Origin: Paracoccaceae bacterium | Lineage (GTDB): Bacteria; Pseudomonadota; Alphaproteobacteria; Rhodobacterales; Rhodobacteraceae | Assembly: GCA_026710155.1 (NCBI GenBank) | Contig: JAPORQ010000030.1 | Span: 1 to 37,842 of the forward strand | Direction: 5' to 3' | DNA length: 37,842 bases | Part shown: positions 8,724 through 15,068 of the stretch, piece after piece | How positions within the stretch are numbered: the stretch's first letter is position 1 | How the letters are laid out: the number at the start of each line of letters is the position of its first letter | The notes under the pieces: generated by a model | What the model was told of the DNA's origin: nothing | Seen by the model: the letters and a program-made list of their open reading frames with translations, nothing else | Database searches by the model: none | Made by a program: the position numbers and the translations under genes

Positions 8724-9813
8724 TATCGTCCAGTCTCGAATTAATCTCTGACAAAAGTGCTTTACCTGTTTTTAGGTCAAACAGCGATATGAATTCCTCC
8801 CTAAAACTAATTCCTACTTTTTCTCCTTCACGTAACCTTTCCTTGGAATCCATTCGAACCTTTAGTGGCCCGTTTGGTGAAGACAGTGTTATAATTTGAG
8901 TGGTTCCCAGGTACTCAGTTGCTTCCACCCGACCTCGATATCCAGAACTGTCATTGAAGCTGACATGTTCCGGCCGAACTCCCAATACCAAGGTTCCGCT
9001 TGTCGATTCCTTGAGTGTAGGAACACTGATTGTTTGACCGTCTAGTTCAATACTGTCAATTCCAGTCGACAGGTTGCCCTCGAATTCAAGAAAATTCATT
9101 GGAGGTGATCCGATGAAATCAGCAACAAAAATGGTTGCAGGATAATCATAGATATCCTGGGGTTTTCCCAACTGCTCAATCACCCCATGATTCATTACAA
9201 CAATCTGATCACCCATCTGCATGGCTTCCCTCTGGTCGTGGGTCACATACACTGTCGTGGCCCCCATGCGGTCATGCAACTCACGCAATTCGCCTGCCAT
9301 ATGTTCACGAAATTCCGCATCCAGAGACCCCAATGGTTCATCCATGAGAAAACATTTTGGATTCCTAACAATGGCTCTGCCAAGAGCAACACGTTGTCGG
9401 TCCCCACCAGATAGGCCACTTATCGGGCGGTCCAGAATGTCTTCAATTCCTAATATTCTGGATACTTCTGAAACCTTTTTATTTACTTCTGCCCTTCGCA
9501 TACCCTGACTAACCAAAGGGTAGCTGATATTTTTTCGCACGTTCATATGTGGATAAAGCGCAAACATCTGAAATACAAAGGCAATATCACGCTGGCGGGC
9601 GGGCTTCGTTCCAACTTCCTCCCCATCTATCAAAATTTCCCCCGATGTAGGCATTTCCAAACCGGCAATCATCCGAAGAGTTGTGGTTTTGCCACATCCA
9701 GAGGGGCCAAGAAGCATGAAAAAGTCACCATCCCCAACTGTAAACGAGGAAGATTCCACAGCAATAAAATCACCAAATTCCTTGCGAAGGTTGCGAATTA
9801 TGATTTCTGCCAT
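8710..9813 (-). CDS. ABC transporter ATP-binding protein (CUT1/MalK type), first of two
   Basis: The 367-residue ATPase has Walker A GPSGCGKTT, Q-loop FQMFALYPHM, signature LSGGDRQR, Walker B CFLMDEPLGSLDA and switch His in YVTHDQREAM. A C-terminal regulatory domain follows from about residue 235 (TLVLGVRPEHVSF). The fifth signature residue is Asp in place of the usual Gln (Glu in the partner ATPase), which is tolerated in some CUT1 ATPases. The gene overlaps the methylglyoxal synthase gene by 16 bp and the next ATPase gene by 14 bp, so the three are almost certainly co-transcribed and translationally coupled. Confidence 0.92.
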   Translation of the reverse strand: MAEIIIRNLRKEFGDFIAVESSSFTVGDGDFFMLLGPSGCGKTTTLRMIAGLEMPTSGEILIDGEEVGTKPARQRDIAFVFQMFALYPHMNVRKNISYPLVSQGMRRAEVNKKVSEVSRILGIEDILDRPISGLSGGDRQRVALGRAIVRNPKCFLMDEPLGSLDAEFREHMAGELRELHDRMGATTVYVTHDQREAMQMGDQIVVMNHGVIEQLGKPQDIYDYPATIFVADFIGSPPMNFLEFEGNLSTGIDSIELDGQTISVPTLKESTSGTLVLGVRPEHVSFNDSSGYRGRVEATEYLGTTQIITLSSPNGPLKVRMDSKERLREGEKVGISFREEFISLFDLKTGKALLSEINSRLDDNGRS

Positions 9814-10271
9814 GGGACCTTGCTCTTTTTATTTTTCAGATTTCTATTCCCACTTAAAGGTTGGAATTGGATATCGGATGATTGATTGAGTCTCTCAGAC
9901 AAAATGACATAGTCTGCAGTGGACCGATTACATGCAATTACCGTTTGATACAATGTGGAGATTCTCATGAGAGCCTTAACATCCACATCATGAGGCATAG
10001 GGGTTAGTGGATCCGTTAGGAAAATCAGGATATCAATCTTGCCTTCAGCAATCATTGCACCAAGTTGCTGATCACCACCTAAAGGACCACTTTTTAGCAA
10101 ATTGACCTGGAGTCCAGTTGCCTTTGAAATCTGAGCTCCGGTTGTTCCTGTAGCCCACAATTGGTGGGGTTCCAACAATTTAATATACTGTCTGACCCAA
10201 TCAATCATATCCTTTTTCATCTTGTCATGAGCAACCAAGGCAATCCTTTTTTGACTTGTTTCGTCCATCAT
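9798..10271 (-). CDS. mgsA: methylglyoxal synthase
   Basis: MgsA converts DHAP to methylglyoxal and phosphate. The match is clear: IALVAHDKMKKDMIDW, ATGTTGAQISKATGL, the phosphate-binding KSGPLGGDQQLGAMIAEGKID, FLTDPLTPMPHDVDVKAL with the catalytic Asp and the conserved His, and ACNRSTADYVI. The core ends near residue 130, and about 25 extra residues (polar, lysine-rich at the end) follow, with the last codons inside the next ATPase gene. The start is the first of two adjacent ATGs (10271 or 10268), with AGGA just upstream. The gene lies inside a transport operon that also encodes dihydroxyacetone kinase, so the kinase product DHAP is its likely substrate. A safety valve for excess DHAP or phosphate recovery is the likely role. 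Confidence 0.93.
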   Translation of the reverse strand: MMDETSQKRIALVAHDKMKKDMIDWVRQYIKLLEPHQLWATGTTGAQISKATGLQVNLLKSGPLGGDQQLGAMIAEGKIDILIFLTDPLTPMPHDVDVKALMRISTLYQTVIACNRSTADYVILSERLNQSSDIQFQPLSGNRNLKNKKSKVPWQKS

Positions 10272-10281
10272 TTTTTTCCTG

Positions 10282-10470
10282 CTATTTTGGAAAATGGCTT
10301 ACGATAATGAACATCACAGTTCCAACCAGAGTAACCAAAAAGGACCAGGTATATGCCCAAAAAAGATAAGGTTGCATAAGCATGACAACCCCGATTGCGA
10401 TAATTATGGAGGCCACCATTTCCCAAGCCCCTCGACGCATTTGGTACAAATCTTTAAAAAAACGGGTCAT
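10282..10470 (-). CDS. small two-helix membrane protein of the ABC operon, 62 aa
   Basis: The 62-residue protein begins MTRFFKDLYQMRRGAWEM. It has two hydrophobic segments (VASIIIAIGVVMLM and WSFLVTLVGTVMFIIVS) joined by a short aromatic loop, and ends in SHFPK. Its ATG overlaps the permease stop (ATGA at 10467-10470), so it is translationally coupled. The methylglyoxal synthase gene starts 10 bp downstream. Glycerol ABC operons of rhizobia carry a small membrane protein of unknown function (GlpU) at a similar place. I see positional but not clear sequence similarity. It could be an accessory subunit of the transporter. Confidence 0.75.
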   Translation of the reverse strand: MTRFFKDLYQMRRGAWEMVASIIIAIGVVMLMQPYLFWAYTWSFLVTLVGTVMFIIVSHFPK

Positions 10471-11405
10471 TTTCGAACAGCACCAAAAGTAATTCCCCGA
10501 AGGAGATGTCGGCGAAGTAATATTGTAAACACCATAACTGGGACAAGAAACAAAGTGGCTCCTGCAGCAACAGCCGGCCAATCTTGACCACCCACCCCGA
10601 TAATTGTTGGGATGAAGGGAGGGGCCGTTTGGGCCGTTCCAGAAGTAAGGAGAACGGCAAAAGCATATTCATTCCAAGCAAAAATCAAACAAAAAATAGC
10701 GGTGGATGCTATGCCGGTCATTGCTTGTGGAAGAACGACCTTGATGAATGCCTGAAAACGTGTATAACCGTCAATCAAGGCTGCCTCCTCGTATTCAATG
10801 GGAATTTCATCTATAAATCCCTTTAACAGCCAAACTGCAAGTGATAGGTTTACAGCTGTATACAGAAGAATCATGCCGGCATGGGTATCGGACAGGCCAA
10901 GGGTCCTGAACATTAGGAAGATCGGTATTGCAACAGCAATGGGGGGCATCATCCTGGTAGAAAGTATGAAAAACAACAAATCATCCTTGAGTGGAACTTT
11001 GTACCGGGAAAATGCATAAGCTGCCAAAGTACCCAGAAAAACTGATAAAAAAGTCGATCCGAACCCAATGATAACAGAATTTAGAAACCTCTCACCAAAA
11101 CGGGACGGTCCAGCAATTACCATTCCCTTGTCATGGACAATCTGCTCATACCAATTGTTTGGCGGGTTGTTTGCAAGGTATTCTTCGGTTTGTCTGGTTT
11201 GGGTTGTAAATAGATTTACATATCCTTCGAAGGTGGGTTCAAAAATTAGTTTTGGTGGATAGGCAATGGAGTCTGTGGGCGTTTTGAATCCGGTGGAGAG
11301 AATCCAAAGAATTGGCAACAAAGTTACTAGGGCGTATATTGCCACCAATGTTCCAGCCACAAATTTTTGTGTATTGCTTGGTTCAATCAATGACCAGTTA
11401 GTCAT
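10467..11405 (-). CDS. ABC transporter permease, CUT1 family (MalG type)
   Basis: The 312-residue inner membrane protein has about six helices. It has the EAA loop that docks on the ATPase: EYEEAALIDGYTRFQAFIKVVLP, with EAA, Gly and the terminal LP in place. The FNSVIIG-type segment (FLNSVIIGFGST) and the C-terminal LLRRHLLRGITFGAVRK are typical of MalG-type subunits. I chose the ATG at 11405 because it overlaps the stop of the preceding permease (ATGA); the longer frame to 11507 begins with unrelated residues. A periplasmic loop after helix 1 (about residues 45-100) is longer than in many relatives. Confidence 0.93.
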   Translation of the reverse strand: MTNWSLIEPSNTQKFVAGTLVAIYALVTLLPILWILSTGFKTPTDSIAYPPKLIFEPTFEGYVNLFTTQTRQTEEYLANNPPNNWYEQIVHDKGMVIAGPSRFGERFLNSVIIGFGSTFLSVFLGTLAAYAFSRYKVPLKDDLLFFILSTRMMPPIAVAIPIFLMFRTLGLSDTHAGMILLYTAVNLSLAVWLLKGFIDEIPIEYEEAALIDGYTRFQAFIKVVLPQAMTGIASTAIFCLIFAWNEYAFAVLLTSGTAQTAPPFIPTIIGVGGQDWPAVAAGATLFLVPVMVFTILLRRHLLRGITFGAVRK

Positions 11406-12349
11406 CTGTCTTTTACCTTGTTCAGGGCCTTGACATAGATTGAGGCCAAACCGAACATCGTTACAAATAGTATGACTGCATAAGCCGAGGCATATCCAGT
11501 CCGCCACTTTTCAAAAGCCTCACGCTTGAGATTGATTGAGGTAAGTTCGGTGGTGGACCCAGGACCCCCGCCAGTCAAAAGTACGACAAGATCAAACATC
11601 TTGAAGTTTTCAATTCCCCTGAACAGAACTGCCAACATCAAAAATGGGAGAACCATGGGAATGGTTATGGTCCAAAACTGTCGCCATGAGGATGCACGGT
11701 CACATTCGGCAGCCTCATATATATAATCGGGGATTGATCTCAAACCTGCCAGGCAGATCAACATGACGAAGGGTGTCCACATCCACGTATCAACGATGAC
11801 AATCGCCCATGGGGCAAGGTTGACCTCCCCAATCATGGTAAAACTGCTGGGATCAATTGTTGTAAGAAAAGAGATCAGATAATTAAATAAACCGATTTGG
11901 GGTTGGTACAGAAAGGTCCAGAAATTTCCAACAACCGCAGGGGAGAGCATCATGGGAAGTACAATGATAGTCGTCCATAAACCGTTACCCTTGAACTTCC
12001 TGTTAATCAGCCAAGCCAAGGCAAAACCAATCACGACTTGCAGGAGAAGTGTCCAGAAAAGAAAGTGGGCCGTAGCCTGCATGGTTTGCCAAATATCGCT
12101 GTCGGTAAGAATTCGTTCATAATTTCGCAAACCAATAAACTTTATATCCGCATTGGGACGGTTGGCCCGGTAGTTTGTGAAACTCAGCCGGATGGTCCAA
12201 ATCAATGGAAAAATGTTGATTGCCAACAACAGCAATATTGTAGGGGTAACAAAAATCCAGGCTATCGCGCGATCGGATAGCCCCCGTATTGAACGACCCA
12301 ATTTTTGTGGGGTTGCTTCAGCCGCCTTTTGCAACGGCGATACTTTCAT
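11402..12349 (-). CDS. ABC transporter permease, CUT1 family (MalF type)
   Basis: The 315-residue protein has a hydrophilic N-terminus of about 28 residues and then about six membrane helices. The EAA loop is YEAAECDRASSWRQFWTITIPM, with Arg where the classical motif has Gly, a variant also seen in other CUT1 permeases. FRGIENFKMFDLVVLLTGGGPGSTT is the typical C-terminal MalF-type segment. The start is ATG at 12349 with only a weak ribosome binding site; the gene follows the binding protein by 86 bp, a gap that contains a stable hairpin. With the partner permease it forms the pore for the substrate. Confidence 0.93.
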   Translation of the reverse strand: MKVSPLQKAAEATPQKLGRSIRGLSDRAIAWIFVTPTILLLLAINIFPLIWTIRLSFTNYRANRPNADIKFIGLRNYERILTDSDIWQTMQATAHFLFWTLLLQVVIGFALAWLINRKFKGNGLWTTIIVLPMMLSPAVVGNFWTFLYQPQIGLFNYLISFLTTIDPSSFTMIGEVNLAPWAIVIVDTWMWTPFVMLICLAGLRSIPDYIYEAAECDRASSWRQFWTITIPMVLPFLMLAVLFRGIENFKMFDLVVLLTGGGPGSTTELTSINLKREAFEKWRTGYASAYAVILFVTMFGLASIYVKALNKVKDR

Positions 12350-12375
12350 AAGTGACCGCTACTTCATCAAGTAAT

Positions 12376-12409
12376 GCAAGTGGCCATGATTTTGGCACAG
12401 CCACTTTGC
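12376..12409 (-). promoter_or_regulatory. intra-operon stem-loop between binding-protein and permease genes
   Basis: GCAAGTGGC (12376-12384) pairs with GCCACTTTGC (12400-12409), nine pairs with one bulged base around a 15-nt loop. On the coding (minus) strand it follows the binding-protein stop by about 26 nt and has no T run after it. Such hairpins often protect the binding-protein part of the mRNA from 3' decay and so raise its expression over the permeases. That role is inferred. Confidence 0.5.
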
Positions 12410-12435
12410 AAAAATATTTCAAACATCAATGTCGG

Positions 12436-13749
12436 TTAAAGTTTGCCTTCATCTTCAAAGACTTCAATCCAATCTTCAACCAAGCCATCCAAAGCCTCTT
12501 GAGCTGTACCCTGGCCGGCTATGACATATTTGTGGACGCGGTCTTGCATGGCAAGCAATAATGATGCGTAGGCAGGTTCAGCCCAGAAATCCTTTACGAT
12601 TGCCATTGAATCAAGAAAGGTCTGAGCATAGGGTTGGCTTGTTACAAAACCTGGATCCTCCACAACCGCACGCAGGGCTGAGTATCCACCAAGTTCCCAC
12701 CATTTCTTTTGCACTTCCTCTTGGGCAAACCACTTGATGTATTCCAATGCGGCCTCCTGCTCGCCTGAATAGGAGACCACGGAAATCCCCTGGCCACCCA
12801 ATTGGGCAAAATGTCCACCAGGTCCTGCTGGATTGGGGAAATAACCTGAGCGGTCACCACCGACATTGGGATCAGCATGTACACCCGGCCAAATAAAGGC
12901 GAAATTCATTTGCAATGCCACCAGTCCGGATCTGAAAGCATCAATGGATTCAGACATATACCAATCGGACGAACCCGGTGGTGTACAGCAATCGTAAAGT
13001 TCCTTATAGTATTCGAGACCTTTAACTGCACCATCTGAATTTACAAACCCTTCAAGCTCGTAAGGTGAATTCGGATTCCCATATTCAAAGCCATAATTGT
13101 ATAAGGCGTTGGTGACTCCCATTGTAATACCCTCGGACCCACGTTCCGTATAAATGGCTGCACCGTAAACGGTTTTTCCATCGATCTCCCGACCTTGGAA
13201 AAACTCAGCAATATCCTTGAGTTCTGCTAGTGTTTGAGGAACATCCAAATCACGACCGTATTTGTCTTTGTATTCCGCTTGCAGTTCGGGTCTTTCAAAC
13301 CAATCCTTCCGATATGTCCAACCAACCACATCGCCAAAAGCCGGGAGTGCCCAAAAATTTGGTGTTCCCTTTGGCCATTCGGCATAACCCTTTACTGTTG
13401 CCGGAATGAAATCATCCATAGTAATTCCTTCGGCATCAAAAAAATCATTGAGTTTTACATAATGCCCTGCTTCAGCTGAACCACCGATCCACTGGCTGTC
13501 GCCAATCATCAAGTCACACAGTTTTCCTCCCGAGTTGAGTTCGTTCAACATACGGTCCGCAAAATTGGGCCATGGAACGAATTCAAAACTCATATTGTGA
13601 CCGCTTTGCTCTTCAAAATCCTTAGACAACTCTACCAATGCATTTGCTGGGTCCCAAGCTGCCCAACAGAGTGTCAGGTCTGCAGACTTGGAAGGCATCC
13701 CTGCAAATGAAACAAGAAATGCAATGGTCAAAAGTAATGATTTTCGCAT
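12436..13749 (-). CDS. extracellular solute-binding protein, family 1 (CUT1 ABC transporter)
   Basis: The 437-residue protein starts with a Sec signal peptide (MRKSLLLTIAFLVSFAGMPSKSA, cleavage probably before DLTLCWAAWDP). It then shows the family 1 pattern: LVELSKDFEEQSGHN, a DLMIGDSQWIG hinge strand, YRKDWFERP, LAELKDIAEFF, FAFIWPGVHADPNVGG and, near the end, ALEYIKWFAQEE. Several aromatic residues in the cleft region suit a sugar or polyol ligand. A strong GGAGG lies about 6 nt before the ATG at 13749. It is the first gene of the operon. The eight-gene context (two ATPases, DHA kinase, methylglyoxal synthase) points to a three-carbon substrate such as glycerol or dihydroxyacetone, but the ligand is not readable from the sequence. 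Confidence 0.93.
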   Translation of the reverse strand: MRKSLLLTIAFLVSFAGMPSKSADLTLCWAAWDPANALVELSKDFEEQSGHNMSFEFVPWPNFADRMLNELNSGGKLCDLMIGDSQWIGGSAEAGHYVKLNDFFDAEGITMDDFIPATVKGYAEWPKGTPNFWALPAFGDVVGWTYRKDWFERPELQAEYKDKYGRDLDVPQTLAELKDIAEFFQGREIDGKTVYGAAIYTERGSEGITMGVTNALYNYGFEYGNPNSPYELEGFVNSDGAVKGLEYYKELYDCCTPPGSSDWYMSESIDAFRSGLVALQMNFAFIWPGVHADPNVGGDRSGYFPNPAGPGGHFAQLGGQGISVVSYSGEQEAALEYIKWFAQEEVQKKWWELGGYSALRAVVEDPGFVTSQPYAQTFLDSMAIVKDFWAEPAYASLLLAMQDRVHKYVIAGQGTAQEALDGLVEDWIEVFEDEGKL

Positions 13750-13930
13750 GAAATTTCCTCCAAAATATATTGAATTCCTAGGTTAAGATTGATCATTGTT
13801 TTCCAAGAAACCCTTTCCTGACAGAGGTAAATACACCACTAAATACAATCAACCTTAGATCATTTTTGACACTTACCATATTTCATTTCATTTAGTCAAT
13901 ACCCTCACCCATTCCTTCCCTTTGAGAGCC

Positions 13931-14042
13931 CTTGGACAAACTCAAGGCTGATGCCATGCGGATTCTTGCTGAATCCGAAATCAATGCCACAGCCCGCCAC
14001 TCCTATCTTTAGGAAGCAAACAAACTTGATCCTACAGATTAG
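13931..14042 (+). pseudogene. 3' remnant of a second alkylsulfatase-like gene
   Basis: These 112 bases closely resemble the 3' end of the sulfatase-like gene at 3980-5230. The frame LKADAMRILAESEINATARHSYL matches LKADTMRILAESEINASARNSYL there. Then comes TAG at 14010-14012 in place of the TGG for Trp, followed by EANKLDP and a second stop at 14040. Just upstream, CTTGGAC joins AAACTC where the intact gene has 11 more bases, a frame-breaking deletion. No further upstream homology is visible. It is the last piece of a lost paralogue. Confidence 0.85.
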
Positions 14043-14432
14043 GAGAACATACAGGAAAGGTGATTACTGCTCCATTCTCCTACAGTTCCTAAACTGAACT
14101 TTCGCCCCATTTTTCCCGATTGAATTGACCCATCCTCCCCTGCCATGAGGTATCTGGCATGGCAAGGCCATTTTTCATCCTACAAATTTGTTGCCATGTA
14201 ATGGAGCAGGTTGAAACCGGGCAAGGCAAGGACAATAACCCCTTACAATGGAAGCAATGGGGAAATTACATACTGCAATGGTTCCGAAAGTTCAGCCTAA
14301 ATTACTCGTTTTGTGCAAGTACTGAAATATTTTAACGATTTACCACTACAAAATTATTTTCTTGATATTCATATGAAAGGTAATCCAATTAGTTTTCGAA
14401 CAAAGATTAATTTGGGTCAGTTTATCATTAAA
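14043..14432. other. 390 bp with no recognisable gene
   Basis: I see no coding signature on either strand. A short inverted repeat TGCCAT/ATGGCA lies near 14140-14165. An open frame of 66 codons from 14313 runs over the promoter of the following toxin-antitoxin locus and has no ribosome binding site or family resemblance, so I do not call it. Confidence 0.4.
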
Positions 14433-14460
14433 TTGACATTTGATATTTTGCTAGTATGCT
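14433..14460 (+). promoter_or_regulatory. sigma70-like promoter of the toxin-antitoxin locus
   Basis: A perfect -35 box TTGACA (14433-14438) and a -10 box TATGCT (14455-14460) are separated by 16 bp. The antitoxin ATG (14491) lies about 24 bp after the expected start site, with GAGGAG between. No clear operator palindrome is visible around it. Confidence 0.65.
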
Positions 14461-14490
14461 TGAAAGTATTCATCAATGAGGAGAGAACCG

Positions 14491-14721
14491 ATGATTCTGG
14501 CAGAACTTATTGAACCAACAAATAAAAAAAATGTCATAAATAATAATGAAACCGTAAATGTTGTTTCTAATTCGAGACCTGAAAATTATAACTACTTCAC
14601 TGATGAAGATGCTAGGCAAAATCCCGAATATGCTTCCCGATTAAAAGATCCTGAATTTGTTCAAGCAATACGAGATGTGCGCTCTAGAAAGAACTTGCGA
14701 TTAGCCAAAGAATACAATTAA
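14491..14721 (+). CDS. probable antitoxin paired with a YafQ/RelE-type toxin
   Basis: The 76-residue acidic to neutral protein begins MILAELIEPTNKKN and has an Asn-rich middle. Its C-terminal half, YFTDEDARQNPEYASRLKDPEFVQAIRDVRSRK, is predicted helical. I do not recognise a ribbon-helix-helix or other named antitoxin domain. Assignment rests on the layout: a small gene with a strong promoter and GAGGAG 7 nt before its ATG, whose stop TAA overlaps by one base the ATG of a YafQ-like toxin gene. A start 15 bp upstream (14476) is possible but would place the ribosome binding site inside the gene. If the toxin is dead, this gene is a free-standing antitoxin remnant. Confidence 0.65.
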   Translation: MILAELIEPTNKKNVINNNETVNVVSNSRPENYNYFTDEDARQNPEYASRLKDPEFVQAIRDVRSRKNLRLAKEYN

Positions 14722-15048
14722 TGAAGAAAAAAAGGGAAGTCGGTAAGAAAAACTTAGTTCAATCGCAAAAACAAAAAAGAAAAGTATACACTTCAAGTAA
14801 ATACGATAAAAATCTTGAAAAACGGATTAAACAAATACCAACATTAAAAGAAGAAGTTCAAGATTTTTTACATTATCTGAAAAACCGAAAACCTATACCA
14901 CCAAAATATAAAAATCATCCACTTAAAGGTTAAATTTAAGGGAATATGGGATTCACATATTAGAGATGATACGGTCTTGACATATGAATATGATGAATCT
15001 TCAATATATTTGATTGATATAGGTACACATAGTAAATCAAGATTATAA
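14721..15048 (+). pseudogene. YafQ/RelE-type mRNA interferase toxin, frameshifted
   Basis: YafQ-like toxins cut mRNA on the ribosome. The first frame (14721-14933) has a lysine-rich extension, then RKVYTSSKYDKNLEKRIKQI and IPPKYKNHPLKG, matching the YafQ segment with its first active-site His. It ends at TAA (14931-14933). The other frame continues directly with FKGIWDSHIRDDTVLTYEYD and LIDIGTHSKSRL to TAA at 15046-15048. These carry the second His, the Asp and the third His of the YafQ active site. Removing one T from GGTTAAA (about 14929-14932) fuses both parts into one protein of about 108 residues. The terminal Phe of YafQ (THAALF) is Leu here. The reading is a recently inactivated toxin or, less likely, an assembly error. 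Confidence 0.8.
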
Positions 15049-15068
15049 CTGATTAGAAAGAAACAAAC

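Noticed and set aside
14313-14513. 66-codon open frame before the antitoxin gene
   Set aside because: It overlaps the promoter and ribosome site of the antitoxin gene, has no ribosome binding site of its own and no family resemblance.
14721-15048. Programmed frameshifting of the toxin
   Set aside because: The site GGTTAAATTT lacks a classical slippery heptamer followed by a pseudoknot, so mutation is the simpler reading.
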